Shown here: positions 1 through 10,249 of the stretch, piece by piece | How the letters are laid out: the number at the start of each line of letters is the position of its first letter | How positions within the stretch are numbered: position 1 is the first letter of the stretch | Assembly (NCBI GenBank): GCA_028278035.1 | Contig: JANQFC010000046.1 | Coordinates: 1-64,000 of the forward strand | Length of the DNA: 64,000 bases | Source of the DNA: Chlamydiales bacterium | GTDB lineage: Bacteria; Chlamydiota; Chlamydiia; Chlamydiales; SM23-39 | Reading direction: 5' to 3' | Translations under genes and position numbers: made by a program | Notes under the pieces: model-generated | What the model was told of the DNA's origin: nothing | The model's database searches: none | The model's input: only the letters and a program-made list of their open reading frames with translations

Positions 1-929
1 AAACAGTTACTCCCGATAAAAAAAAGACGATTAAATCATTAAGTCCTTATGTATTAGAAACTGATGGACATATGTTTAATATAATGAAAGGAGAAAAGCT
101 TAAGCTAAATGATCTGTTATATGGCATATTGTTTGATTCCGGCAACGATGCATCCAATGTGGCTGCAGAAGCTGTAGAGGGATCAGTTGAGATCTTTATG
201 AAAAATTTAAATAAGTTTGTAGGAAGGCTGGGCTGCAGGGACACTAATTTTTGTAATCCGCACGGCCTGCATCACATAGCTCATGTAACCACCGCATATG
301 ATTTAAGTCTGCTTACCAAAGAGGCGTTGGATAATTCTGATTTTATGGATATTTTTACTTGTAAGTTCTATGTAAGGCCTAAAACAAATAAACAGGACAA
401 AAAAGAATTGGTTACAGCCAATAAATTATTAAAACCGGGCAGGTATTATTGCCCTTATGTTATTGGGGGTAAAACAGGATATCATGCAAAGGCAGGATAT
501 AATTTATCTTCAGTTGCAACAAAAGACGGAAGGACTTTGATAGCGGTTGTTTTGGGATATAAAAAGTCGGATGATCGGTTTGAAGATGTAAAAAAAATGT
601 TCGAAAAGGCTTTTGAAGAAAAAAAGGTATCTAAAAAAATCATGGATGCCAAAAAAGAGTTTAAAGCTAAATTAGAGGGAGCCCAAAAAACTCTGACTGC
701 TTCTTTGAAAAAGGATTTATATATAGATTATTTTCCCTCGGAAGAAATGAAATACAAAGCCTATTTGGTATGGGACGATTTAACTTTACCTGTTAATATT
801 GGACAAAAAGTTGGAATGTTAAATATTACAGATCAAAATGGCGGGTTAATTAAAAAACAGGCTGTTTTTGCGGATAATAAAGTAAAGAGGACTTTTACTT
901 TTTATTTGAAAGAGCTTTTTCATAAATAA
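1..929 (+). CDS. D-alanyl-D-alanine carboxypeptidase (PBP5/DacA type), 5' end outside window
   Basis: A penicillin-binding DD-peptidase that trims the terminal D-Ala from peptidoglycan stem peptides in the periplasm. The reading frame is open from the first bases of the window, so the signal peptide and the SxxK nucleophile motif lie upstream. Visible are the second active-site motif SGN (in LFDSGNDASN) and the third motif KTG (in GGKTGYHAKAGY). The last 80 or so residues are beta-rich and resemble the C-terminal domain of PBP5. No C-terminal amphipathic anchor helix is obvious. A peptidoglycan-trimming enzyme implies the organism still makes at least some murein. The family assignment is secure; the exact paralogue (DacA, DacC or DacF type) is not. 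Confidence 0.9.
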   Translation, partial: TVTPDKKKTIKSLSPYVLETDGHMFNIMKGEKLKLNDLLYGILFDSGNDASNVAAEAVEGSVEIFMKNLNKFVGRLGCRDTNFCNPHGLHHIAHVTTAYDLSLLTKEALDNSDFMDIFTCKFYVRPKTNKQDKKELVTANKLLKPGRYYCPYVIGGKTGYHAKAGYNLSSVATKDGRTLIAVVLGYKKSDDRFEDVKKMFEKAFEEKKVSKKIMDAKKEFKAKLEGAQKTLTASLKKDLYIDYFPSEEMKYKAYLVWDDLTLPVNIGQKVGMLNITDQNGGLIKKQAVFADNKVKRTFTFYLKELFHK

Positions 930-1175
930 TATAATTTTTTATATATAACCCACTTCTATTTGATCGTATTTAAATATCTCTTAGTTTTTAGAAAAAGTTC
1001 TAATTTGGGTCATTGGTAATAGCTATATTAGTAGCATAAGAAGTTGTGTATATTAAGATTGATATTAGTAGCTTTTCCAACATAGAAGTCTTAAAGGATT
1101 TTTAGGACAATTGGTAAAACTTTAATTTTTTTAGTAAAGAAAAATTATTCTAAAAAGAAAATCTCAAATTTATAA

Positions 1176-1412
1176 TTAGCTTTTTTTCATTTTTTTAAGA
1201 ACTTGTTTTGCTTCTTCTAAAACTCTCAAAAATTCTGAATACTTAAAAACCCATTTTTTGGCGTTAGTAGGAGGATAAATTTCGATTTCCAAATTTTCAA
1301 AACCTTCTTCTTGTATCAATATAGCTACAAATAAATCTTTATAATATATTTCTGCGCAAAGTTGTTCGTATTCCAAATCACTTGATAATATTATATGAAA
1401 TTCTTTTTTCAT
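1176..1412 (-). CDS. Small protein, putative immunity partner of the upstream Rhs toxin
   Basis: A 78-residue soluble protein lying 6 bases after the stop codon of the large Rhs gene in the same direction, with a TGAGG ribosome binding site. Position and size fit a cognate immunity protein that neutralises the Rhs C-terminal toxin in the producing cell. The sequence pattern (a strand with AEIYYKDLFVAIL, then IQEEGFENLEIEIYPP, then a C-terminal helix rich in Glu, Lys and Leu) reminds me of small immunity proteins found next to nuclease domains of contact-dependent toxins. The immunity role is inferred from context; the fold is unverified. It has no signal peptide, so it would act in the cytoplasm, as expected against a nuclease. 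Confidence 0.65.
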   Translation of the reverse strand: MKKEFHIILSSDLEYEQLCAEIYYKDLFVAILIQEEGFENLEIEIYPPTNAKKWVFKYSEFLRVLEEAKQVLKKMKKS

Positions 1413-1418
1413 ACAGCC

Positions 1419-4400
1419 TCATTTTTTAGGTTGTAAAAAACCCATGAAATTATTTTTTTCATCAAACCTCACTCCCTTTCCTTCTGAACTAAAAATATCC
1501 ATTCCTCCAAAACGATTTTTATTATATCTAACATTTTGATCTTTCAAAATATTCTCTAAAATTTTCTGCCCTTGTTTATTAATGTCTTTTGGTGAACCAG
1601 TAACTTGAGGAAAAACACTACCTTTTCTTCTTCCATGCTTAGCTAAAGCTCTACCGGCTCTAGTTAATCCTCCTCTATCATATTGAGATCCTGCTTGGAT
1701 CAATTTTTTCAACTGATTAACAGTAATACTTTTTGTTTTTCCAAGCAAATCAAATCCACTATAATTTTTATTAGTAGCAAGAAAATCCAAATTCTGAGAA
1801 TGCCATTGATTCATTCCCCTATTAACTTGTAAAGATCTATTAAAAGACACTTCTGCTTTAATACCTGAATATATATTTTTACCTGCAAAAAACAATGTTG
1901 AAGCAGTTAAAGCTCTATCAGTCCATTTTTCAAAATTTTGAAAAATTGGACTGTTGAAATCAGCATGTAATTTATCTCTCATCCAATTATTAGCGCTTTG
2001 ATTAATATAATTTCTGCTAACCTCTCTTTGTTGATAATTGTTATATTCTTTTAAAACATCCCAGTGAATAAAATCATCATTGCTGCCGGCGTTAGAAGTT
2101 ATGAAATTTGTAGTAAAGTTTCCTGCTCCTGCAAATATGCCTTTTGCAGCTTCATCTATATAGGGATTACTTTTTGGAAACATATATGGATTAGCATACA
2201 ATCCATATAAATCAATATGAGTCAAAGGATCATTTAGTACAAAAGCATATAAATTAAGCCCGTCTGTAAACCCTTCTGGATCTGCTGTTATCCACCTGCC
2301 ATGGTCAGGATCGTAATATCTTCTTCCGAAATATATCAATCCGGTTTCTTCATCTATTCTTTTTGATGAGTATTGCCAAGGATTGCGAATTCGAAATTCT
2401 GTATTTTCCTTTTTTGCACAATTATATCTTTTTCTTTCTCCGAATACTGAATATCTATAATGCTCCAATATAGATTTTTCAAAAATTAAGGAAATTACAT
2501 TTCCGGATATATCATAAATTGGAATATAGAGATTATCATCAATCTCAAATGAGATTGCCGATCCAATTTCAGCTGTATCTGTACTTGATAAAACTCTAAG
2601 TTCTTTTAATTGATTATTCTTATCAAATGAACCTATTTCATTTTGTTCATCATATAAAAAATAAAATGTATTTTCTAAATTATTTGGATTGTTATTATAA
2701 ATGGCCTTTTTTAAAATTCTTCTATTTAACGGGTCATATAAAAATTCTAATTGAACATTTGATTTTTCAACTTTTACCAACCTATCTAGAGAATCATAAT
2801 AATAAAATATTTTTTCAGAATTTTTGTTTTGACTAATTGGATTGCCATTTAAATCATAAGAAAATTGATTATCGCCGGTAGAAATAAGTTCATTTAAATC
2901 ATTAATTTGATAGTTATCATTATTTTTCTTAATTCTATTAAAATGAGAATCATGTTCGTATGATATTTCAAAATCACCCGTTTCCGATCTAATCTGATTT
3001 AAATCATCATATTCATAATAATTCGAACTGCTTAATAGACCTTCCCATGATATATTTGAAATTCTGCCGATGCTATCATAATTAATGTGTTGCTGATGAT
3101 ATTCGGTATTAATTGATCTTACTTGAGCTAAAAAATTTATTTCATACTCTATTTCGGAGCCATTAATTAATTTTTCTTTTAGTAAATTATTGGATAAATC
3201 ATATTTTAAAAAATCATGCTGATATAATAACCGATTGTCACTGCCGTATCTTTTTGTGGTTTTCAAATTTACTGGATCATAAATATATTCAATATATGAG
3301 TTGTCCGGTAAAATGCATTTAGTTTTATTACCAAATAGATCATAAGTATTTTTTATGGTCCATTTATCTAGTAAACTGTCTTCTAGTAAATTTCCGAAAA
3401 TATCGTACTTTCTTGAAATAGTAATATTATTGACATGATCAATGTATTTTACTATTTGATTTAAATTATTATATTTAAATTCATATGAAATATCATTGCT
3501 TGAAGAAAAAACATTAATCTTATTGCCTATAGGATCATATTTATTAATAATCTTTGTGCCGTCAGGCTTTAGAGTGGATTCCAATAAAGAAGTCTTTGTA
3601 TAACAATATTTAGTTATTTTCTCATCTTTAGAACCATGAGCTTCATGAGTGGATATTATTCGGCCCATATTGTCATATTGCCAAAGGGTAACTACTTGTC
3701 TTTTAGATCTGTCTAGATTGAATATCGTACTTATTTGTTGAGTGAGATTATTATTTAAATCATAATATTTTTCTTCTAAAGATACAGTTTCATTATAAGG
3801 ATTTTTCTTTTCGCTTCTAATTTCCCTATTAAGGGAATCATAAATAGTAGTAGTTGATTGATCAATGGCATTTATTGTTGTTGCTTTTTTTACAAACTGA
3901 TCTAATTCATTTTTATAAAAGTCATCATATTCAGTCAAAGTTTTGTTGTTATATGCATCTTCGATTTCTATTAATCTATCAAAAAAATCATAAGATCTTT
4001 TTTCAATAGATTCTTTACCATCAATAAAATTAATTATTCTAATTTTGTTATCTGCATTATCATATTTATACTTAACTTTACTGATGATATAATGATTGTT
4101 TTCTACTTTCTCTTCTAAAATTCTACCGGCATTATCTAATTCATAACATGTAATTAATAGGTCATTTTCAATTTTTTTATTTAAAAATCCCAGTTCATTA
4201 TAAAAAAATTCTTCTTTGGCAATTAGTTCGTTTTTATTTGTATAAATCTCTTCTTTTACTTTTCTTTGAGCTCCATCATAAAAATATTTCGTTATATTAT
4301 TATCCGTATCTATTTTCTCTATAAGATCTATGCCGTCATATTTATAAACTTCATGCCTTAAAACTTGATCATTAAAAATAATTTTTTTAGAAGATATTCT

Positions 4401-6968
4401 TTTTAAAGGATCATATTCATATTCAGTTATTGTATTTTCTTGATTGATATGGCTTTTTAAATTTCCATTTAAATAATACTCAAATTTCTCTTGAGTCTCA
4501 TCCGGATAAATAATTAATGTAGGCTTGCTTAAAGAATTATAAAATGTAACTGTTTTATTATTGCTTGAATCAATTTTCTCAATTTGTCTGCCAAAATCAT
4601 CATATGAATATTTTGTTACCGGATTTCTGATATCTCCATAAGTATCTTTAACTAACGACCGTTGCTCTGCAGTTATATTACCTAATGCATCATATTCATA
4701 ATTTGTCCTATTTCCATAAATATCAATATCTTGAATTTTATTATCTTTAGAATCATATACAAATTTTTCAGAATATATATTATTTGATTCTTTTAAAATC
4801 AGCCTGTTGCATAGATCATAGTGATATCTATACTCTTTATCTAAAAAACTTTTCTCGTAAACTTTATTATTATTTTTATCAAATTCATAAACAGCTTTTC
4901 TGTTCAACGGATCTGTTTCATAAATTAAGTTTCCTTTAGCATCGTAGTCATAGTTTATTGTATATTTTGATTTATTATCCGAACTGATAATTTCTTTACT
5001 TATAATTTTTCTTTGATCGTTATATTTATATTTTTCTTTTCTAAGTAATTTCTCTTTTCCGTCGATATTCCTATAAAATATTTCTATAAAATCTGTCATT
5101 CCATATAAATCGTCATGCTTGAGATGTATTATTTTTCTTAGCCTTTTTGATACATTGGATAAATTATCTTTATCATTGGAAGAGCCGTTATCTTCTATTG
5201 TTTCAATCAAAATATTTTCATTGTCATAAAGATAGAATTTGCGTTTAATGATATTATTGGCGTTATTGAAAGCAGTTAATTTAGATGAAATTTTATCTGT
5301 ATCATTATGGTAAGAAAAAATAGTTATAAGACCGGAATCATTTGCCTCTTTCAATAATAAGTTTTTCCCGTCTTGTGAAAAAGTTCTTTTTTTAGAAAAA
5401 ACTTCTGTTTGCTCTTCTGTAGGCAAGCCATTTTCAATCTTCAAATCAGTCAAGCAGTTGCCTGAAAGATTGCCGTATAGTCTTTCTTCTACAACGTTTC
5501 CTTTATCATCATAAAAAAATCTCTTTGCATATAATGGCTTTTTATGAGAATCATAAAATGCTTTAGCTAATAAAAAAGTTGCTTCTGTAGAATCTGTTTT
5601 ACCCCAAGTAAAACTCTCAATATTAATGAGATTTTTTTGGTCATACTTTTCAATAGATGTGAGCATTAAATCTTTTGAATATCTATATATGGTTTTATTA
5701 TTTTTTGAATCGAAAACTTCTGTATAAGCTAAATCTTTTTCCCAATCGTCTAAATGATAAATAAACTGATATAATGTTTGTGAAAAAGATTTTTCATCAT
5801 AAGTCACACTTAGACTTTTCACTCTCATAAACCGCAAATCTTTTTCATTTGCAATATTAATTTTTTGATTATGAACAATATGTTCTCCTATAGTGTAGTA
5901 TTCTAAATGAATATGTCTGTTATCTGGAAAACGACAATCTTTAATTACTTTTCCGAAAGATTCTAAAAAATCATATTTTTCATCAGGACTTTCCGGACAA
6001 ATTTTTTCAGAACATTCAATAGATTTAATTTTATTGATTGTTTTCTTTTTAACTTTTTGTTTTTTTTTGTCCCAACCATCCGGAATTTCTATAGCTTCTT
6101 TTTTAATCTGAGCTTTTAATACCAACTCTTGATTATTACTAGATTTACACACTATATCATTGTCATATTGAATGTTTACTGATGCAAAATTTTTTTTCTT
6201 TGAAGGGTTTGTAAGCTGCACTCCTGTTAAATAGCCAGCATTGTCGTAGGAATAAAAAATCCAATTACCATTAGAAAGTTGTTCTTTATCTAATTTAAAG
6301 AAAAATACATCTTTTTGATTTTGCAAAGTATCATATAGTTCACTATAAAAGTATTTGGGTCTTTCGCCTTTGTATTTTTTTTCTAATATCTTAGTTAATG
6401 AATACGTTTGAAATGAATAATATCTTTTACCGCCGTCTGCACAGTTAATTCGAATTTCTTCTTTATCATAATTATAAAAAACTTTGTTGTTTTTAATATT
6501 TAATTTACCGCTATTTTCAAGGTTTGATGAATTAGCAATTCCCTTCAAAGACTTGGGGTTTAGTTTTAACTCTATATCATTTTTACAATACTGCTTTAAG
6601 GCCTTACTTGAATCTATGTTCATGGATCTATTATATTCTAGTTTAATTCCGGAAGGTTCGGTTATTGCGAATAAACAATTTTTAAAACTCGTTATGAATA
6701 AATGTTCCGGAATAATGAAGCCTGCGCAATAATTGCCATTACGAAATCTACTTGTATAAATATGATTTAAGGATATTGAATCAGCGCCATCTGCTACTAA
6801 GTCTTTTGAAAAAAAAACAAAATCACCTGTAATTGCATTCACACATCCGCCTACAGTACTTGAAGGATCACTACCTAAAGATGCTGTAGCATATGAATCT
6901 ATTTCTTCTGCAAAGCAATATGTATTAATAAAAAACAATGAAATTATAAAAAGAACCTTTTTTAACAT
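1419..6968 (-). CDS. Rhs/YD-repeat polymorphic toxin with nuclease-like C-terminal domain
   Basis: A secreted 1849-residue Rhs protein. It begins with a clear signal peptide (MLKKVLFIISLFFINTYCFA), continues through about 1,500 residues of YD repeats of the form YDxxGNxxxxxD, and reaches the Rhs core end (GRRYYDPDHGRWITADPEGF, then LYAFVLNDPLTHIDLYG) near residue 1590. The remaining 260 residues are the variable tip. Its last 100 residues carry TRAGRALAKHGRRKGSVFP, then NKQGQKILENIL, RFGGMDIF, GKGVRFD and GFLQP. I remember this signature from the C-terminal domains of contact-dependent and Rhs toxins, probably an RNase of the BECR superfamily. The family call is secure, the nuclease call moderate. 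The adjacent 78-residue gene is the likely immunity protein. The core is clearly homologous to the two mini-Rhs proteins at 18.1 and 53.4 kb, but the tip is different. Confidence 0.92.
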   Translation of the reverse strand: MLKKVLFIISLFFINTYCFAEEIDSYATASLGSDPSSTVGGCVNAITGDFVFFSKDLVADGADSISLNHIYTSRFRNGNYCAGFIIPEHLFITSFKNCLFAITEPSGIKLEYNRSMNIDSSKALKQYCKNDIELKLNPKSLKGIANSSNLENSGKLNIKNNKVFYNYDKEEIRINCADGGKRYYSFQTYSLTKILEKKYKGERPKYFYSELYDTLQNQKDVFFFKLDKEQLSNGNWIFYSYDNAGYLTGVQLTNPSKKKNFASVNIQYDNDIVCKSSNNQELVLKAQIKKEAIEIPDGWDKKKQKVKKKTINKIKSIECSEKICPESPDEKYDFLESFGKVIKDCRFPDNRHIHLEYYTIGEHIVHNQKINIANEKDLRFMRVKSLSVTYDEKSFSQTLYQFIYHLDDWEKDLAYTEVFDSKNNKTIYRYSKDLMLTSIEKYDQKNLINIESFTWGKTDSTEATFLLAKAFYDSHKKPLYAKRFFYDDKGNVVEERLYGNLSGNCLTDLKIENGLPTEEQTEVFSKKRTFSQDGKNLLLKEANDSGLITIFSYHNDTDKISSKLTAFNNANNIIKRKFYLYDNENILIETIEDNGSSNDKDNLSNVSKRLRKIIHLKHDDLYGMTDFIEIFYRNIDGKEKLLRKEKYKYNDQRKIISKEIISSDNKSKYTINYDYDAKGNLIYETDPLNRKAVYEFDKNNNKVYEKSFLDKEYRYHYDLCNRLILKESNNIYSEKFVYDSKDNKIQDIDIYGNRTNYEYDALGNITAEQRSLVKDTYGDIRNPVTKYSYDDFGRQIEKIDSSNNKTVTFYNSLSKPTLIIYPDETQEKFEYYLNGNLKSHINQENTITEYEYDPLKRISSKKIIFNDQVLRHEVYKYDGIDLIEKIDTDNNITKYFYDGAQRKVKEEIYTNKNELIAKEEFFYNELGFLNKKIENDLLITCYELDNAGRILEEKVENNHYIISKVKYKYDNADNKIRIINFIDGKESIEKRSYDFFDRLIEIEDAYNNKTLTEYDDFYKNELDQFVKKATTINAIDQSTTTIYDSLNREIRSEKKNPYNETVSLEEKYYDLNNNLTQQISTIFNLDRSKRQVVTLWQYDNMGRIISTHEAHGSKDEKITKYCYTKTSLLESTLKPDGTKIINKYDPIGNKINVFSSSNDISYEFKYNNLNQIVKYIDHVNNITISRKYDIFGNLLEDSLLDKWTIKNTYDLFGNKTKCILPDNSYIEYIYDPVNLKTTKRYGSDNRLLYQHDFLKYDLSNNLLKEKLINGSEIEYEINFLAQVRSINTEYHQQHINYDSIGRISNISWEGLLSSSNYYEYDDLNQIRSETGDFEISYEHDSHFNRIKKNNDNYQINDLNELISTGDNQFSYDLNGNPISQNKNSEKIFYYYDSLDRLVKVEKSNVQLEFLYDPLNRRILKKAIYNNNPNNLENTFYFLYDEQNEIGSFDKNNQLKELRVLSSTDTAEIGSAISFEIDDNLYIPIYDISGNVISLIFEKSILEHYRYSVFGERKRYNCAKKENTEFRIRNPWQYSSKRIDEETGLIYFGRRYYDPDHGRWITADPEGFTDGLNLYAFVLNDPLTHIDLYGLYANPYMFPKSNPYIDEAAKGIFAGAGNFTTNFITSNAGSNDDFIHWDVLKEYNNYQQREVSRNYINQSANNWMRDKLHADFNSPIFQNFEKWTDRALTASTLFFAGKNIYSGIKAEVSFNRSLQVNRGMNQWHSQNLDFLATNKNYSGFDLLGKTKSITVNQLKKLIQAGSQYDRGGLTRAGRALAKHGRRKGSVFPQVTGSPKDINKQGQKILENILKDQNVRYNKNRFGGMDIFSSEGKGVRFDEKNNFMGFLQPKK

Positions 6969-7077
6969 AAGAACCTCTTAAGAAAAAACCGCTTAATCTT
7001 ATGTTGAATCTTAAAATTATTGTAAAGATATAAGTTGTTAGTTTTTGTAAATTACACAACAATTAATAAAGATATTA

Positions 7078-7908
7078 CTATATATTTTGTATACATCTGA
7101 AAATAAATAAAAAGTCTTCTAAAGAAAGATTTTCCGCTCTGGCATTTAAAGAGATGCTTTTTTCTTTTAGTGCTTTTATTAAAGTATGTGGACCACAAAA
7201 AGTTTTCAAAGCAGTAGTAAGTTTTTTTCTTCTTTGATTGAAGGCCAGTCTTACAAAAGAAAAAAATGAATTTTCATCTTTGATTTGATACTTGTTGTTC
7301 AATGTGAATTTTACAATAGCTGAATCTACTTTAGGTTTTGGCATAAAGCAGTTCTTGCTCACTTTAAATTGTTTTTTCGCATTAGAGTGATAATTAATAA
7401 AAATAGTAAATGAGCTGTAAGATTTGCAGTCTTTTTCAGATACAATCCTGTCAGCAACCTCATTTTGCACCATAACAGTAATATCTGAAAATAAATGCTT
7501 GTTCTCAAGCAGCCTGATAATAATAGGAGAAGTTAAGTGATAGGGCAGGCTGGATATGATTTTTATTTTTGTGTCAGGGGGTATGATTGTTGTTAGGTCT
7601 ATTTTTAGAAAATCTTCTTCTATGACTTTAAGGTTTTCGCTTTTTGTTAGGTTTTTTAAATTTTTGGCGAAAATAGAGTCTTTTTCAATAGCTATTACTT
7701 TTGCCTTTTTTTGCAGTATTTTTTGTGTTAGAACGCCGGGTCCCGGACCGATTTCTATTACTGTGTCATTTTCGGATATTTGAGCTGCTTCTATGAACTT
7801 GTTTACTATGTTTTGGTCTATTAAAAAATTCTGGGACAATTTTCTTTTGGCATGAGTGTTTATTGAATTTAAATAATAGATTAGATCTGTAGGTTTATAA
7901 AGGTCCAT
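7078..7908 (-). CDS. rsmA: 16S rRNA dimethyladenosine transferase RsmA (KsgA)
   Basis: Dimethylates the two adjacent adenines in the 3' terminal hairpin of 16S rRNA using S-adenosylmethionine, a late small-subunit assembly step. The 276 residues match the family's usual length. Diagnostic segments are KRKLSQNFLID near the N-terminus, the SAM-binding VIEIGPGPGVLT, the acidic DFLKID, the catalytic SSLPYHLTSPII (NLPY-type motif with N replaced by S), and a C-terminal helical domain with FNQRRKKL. The start codon overlaps the stop of the SurA-like gene by one base, so the two are translationally coupled. The same surA-rsmA neighbourhood occurs in proteobacteria. Confidence 0.95.
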   Translation of the reverse strand: MDLYKPTDLIYYLNSINTHAKRKLSQNFLIDQNIVNKFIEAAQISENDTVIEIGPGPGVLTQKILQKKAKVIAIEKDSIFAKNLKNLTKSENLKVIEEDFLKIDLTTIIPPDTKIKIISSLPYHLTSPIIIRLLENKHLFSDITVMVQNEVADRIVSEKDCKSYSSFTIFINYHSNAKKQFKVSKNCFMPKPKVDSAIVKFTLNNKYQIKDENSFFSFVRLAFNQRRKKLTTALKTFCGPHTLIKALKEKSISLNARAENLSLEDFLFIFRCIQNI

Positions 7909-8945
7909 TATTTTAAAATAAACGGTTGGAAGTCGCTGGATGATATTACTTCATTTTCAACTACTAAATAATCTTTTCTGAGCTTTGCAAAGTATTTTTG
8001 AGCTTCTGTGGTCATTGCTTTATTAAGCATTTCTTCTTTTAAGGTCTGGGTCATTTCGTTAAATGCAGGGACTTCTTTTTTTTCTATGTCTTTTAGATAA
8101 AAAATTCTGTTGATTTTTTTATTGTCAAACCTGCTTGTTTGGGAAATTACATTGCTGTAGGAATTTATAGATAAATTACTCAAGGCGTTTTTATGTGATG
8201 CGGAAATATCTTTACTGCTTACTGTGTATAACTTTGAGATTTGGATTTTAATATTGTCTTTTTCTAATTTGCTGATCTCTTTTTCTATTAATTGAGGCTC
8301 GCTGTTATGGTCTTTTAAAAGTTTGCATACATCATCTGCTATCTGCTTAGAAATCGCGTCATTGCCTTTTACTGATATTACCTGATAAGAGTAAATGTCT
8401 TGAGCTGGATTTTTTTCGCAGTATAACCTGTAGGCCTGTCTTATTTTTTGGGGAGTAATACTTTGCATAGCTTTTGACTGCACGTAAAACCACATCATTC
8501 TTTGGACTATCATTTCATTTTTAATGCTGTCCCAAGTCTCATCGTATGTAACTTTTTTCTCTTCTAAGGAGATCATGATGTTTGGGCCGAACTTTTTTTC
8601 CATCTCTTCCCGAATTTCACCATCTGTTATATTTAATTGTTTGGTCTGGGCATCAATTAGCATTAGTTCTATATTTATTAAATCATCTAATGTTTGCTTC
8701 CAGCCTGCAGAATAAAATTGATATCTGGACTGTTCTGAGTCAACAAGATCGGGAAAAGACATTTGAAATGCTATGTTTAATTTTTTTTCAACATCCAGCA
8801 CTGATATAGTTTTATCATTAATTTTTGCTAATACGGTATTGTTCATAACCATTTTAGGAGCGCCTATAGACATGTAATCGGGATTAGCAAAAATTAGTGT
8901 GCATGGAAGACATGTAAAAATAAAAATTTTTTTTAGCATTTTCAT
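7908..8945 (-). CDS. SurA-like periplasmic chaperone
   Basis: A 345-residue exported protein with a signal peptide (start at the first or third codon, then KKIFIFTCLPCTLIFA). The sequence after it, VLAKINDKTISVLDVEKKL and the following helices up to about residue 190, matches the SurA N-terminal chaperone domain that holds outer-membrane proteins during transit. A canonical PPIase (parvulin) domain is not obvious. Residues 190 to 310 could be a diverged one. The gene sits directly upstream of rsmA with a one-base overlap, the classical genomic context of surA, which raises confidence. A general SurA_N/PpiD-type chaperone is the alternative. Its presence agrees with the outer membrane implied by the lpx genes and beta-barrel protein in this window. 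Confidence 0.75.
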   Translation of the reverse strand: MKMLKKIFIFTCLPCTLIFANPDYMSIGAPKMVMNNTVLAKINDKTISVLDVEKKLNIAFQMSFPDLVDSEQSRYQFYSAGWKQTLDDLINIELMLIDAQTKQLNITDGEIREEMEKKFGPNIMISLEEKKVTYDETWDSIKNEMIVQRMMWFYVQSKAMQSITPQKIRQAYRLYCEKNPAQDIYSYQVISVKGNDAISKQIADDVCKLLKDHNSEPQLIEKEISKLEKDNIKIQISKLYTVSSKDISASHKNALSNLSINSYSNVISQTSRFDNKKINRIFYLKDIEKKEVPAFNEMTQTLKEEMLNKAMTTEAQKYFAKLRKDYLVVENEVISSSDFQPFILK

Positions 8946-9020
8946 ATAACTTTTTTATCTTTTTTAAACACTTACAATATCAAACAAGGTCTTTTAATAA
9001 AATGAATGAAAATATTTTTT

Positions 9021-10145
9021 TCATATTCTTTTTAAAATACATGCAAAGAAACTGTCCATTTTGTTTTCTTGCATATGCAGCCTGATAGGGCCTTTTTCAA
9101 TTTTTAAATTATATTTTTTTATAAAATAATTTATTTGATCTTCATTTTCTTTAGAAAATATGCTGCAGGTCATGTAAATCACTTGTCCGTCTTTTTTTAA
9201 AAAAGACAAGCCTTTTTCAAAAATTAGACGCTGCTCATCAATTAAATTTTTTAAATTGGACGGTTTAAATTTCCATTTCATGTCCGGATTGCGTCTTAAT
9301 GTGCCTGAGCCTGAGCAAGGCACATCTAATAGTACTATGTCCATTTTATTTTTTAATAAGTTTAAAGATTGTGAGTTCGGCAGTTTGATCTGGGCATTTT
9401 GAATACCTGCTCTTTTAAGCCTTTTTTTAGCCTCATAAAGAATAAACTCTCTTATATCATGCAAATATATCTGACCTTTTTTTATTTTATGAGCAAATGC
9501 AAGCGTTTTACCACCGGAGCCTGAACAGTAATCTAAAATTTGGTAGTTATCCTTCGGCTCTACTAAAGCAGCTATAAGCTGGCTACCTTCATCTTGCATT
9601 TCAAAAAGCCCTTCTTTGAATTCAGGCATTGCAAAGAAGTTCGTTTTTTTATGAAAGACAATACCTAATTCAGATGATTCGCATTTAGAGATATTGTAGT
9701 TTTTTTCGAGCTTCAGAAATAGATTGTCTCTAGATATTTTTAATGGGTTGGCCCTTATTGTAGTAGGAGCTTTGGTATTGGCTATATAGCAGAATTCGTT
9801 GGTTTTTTCTTTTTTTTCTTCTTTGATAAGATCATAATACTGTTTGGGAAAGCTGTATTTAACATGGTCTTGAATATTAGGGTCTTTTAAGTATTTGTCT
9901 ATTTTAAGGTTTTCGTGGGTTTCTATTCTTTTTGGCCAGGACAGTGGTTTTGGGCATAAATAATCTATTAGACCTAACCATCTGATTATATTATATGTTT
10001 TTTCGGCTATTTCTTTTCTGTCTTTCGATCCTACGCTTTTATTTAATCTAAAGTACTTACTTAGAAAAACATCCAAAGGAAGTTTTTGATTAGAATATTT
10101 TTCTAATATATTAATAAGATGGTGTTTTCTAAAGTTTTTGCTCAT
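9021..10145 (-). CDS. RsmB/NSUN-family rRNA (cytosine-C5) methyltransferase
   Basis: An S-adenosylmethionine-dependent RNA m5C methyltransferase of 374 residues. The N-terminal 130 or so residues form a helical RNA-binding region (NusB-like in RsmB, less clear here). The catalytic domain shows MQDEGSQLIAAL, the SAM site ILDYCSGSGGKTLAFA, the first catalytic Cys in LLDVPCSGSGTLRRNPD, and the second in YMTCSIFSKENEDQ. The double-Cys arrangement is typical of the family. The likely target is 16S rRNA, as for RsmB. Position specificity (RsmB versus RsmF) cannot be decided by eye. It is transcribed in the same direction as the SurA-like and rsmA genes, 75 bases upstream of them, so a loose ribosome-maturation operon is plausible. 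Confidence 0.88.
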   Translation of the reverse strand: MSKNFRKHHLINILEKYSNQKLPLDVFLSKYFRLNKSVGSKDRKEIAEKTYNIIRWLGLIDYLCPKPLSWPKRIETHENLKIDKYLKDPNIQDHVKYSFPKQYYDLIKEEKKEKTNEFCYIANTKAPTTIRANPLKISRDNLFLKLEKNYNISKCESSELGIVFHKKTNFFAMPEFKEGLFEMQDEGSQLIAALVEPKDNYQILDYCSGSGGKTLAFAHKIKKGQIYLHDIREFILYEAKKRLKRAGIQNAQIKLPNSQSLNLLKNKMDIVLLDVPCSGSGTLRRNPDMKWKFKPSNLKNLIDEQRLIFEKGLSFLKKDGQVIYMTCSIFSKENEDQINYFIKKYNLKIEKGPIRLHMQENKMDSFFACILKRI

Positions 10146-10249
10146 AATAAATATTTAATTAATTTGTTTAATATTTTAGCATTAATTTTGCTTTATTTAT
10201 AGAAAATTAATTAGACATATGCCAGTGTAAAAATAGGAGGCATAATAAA

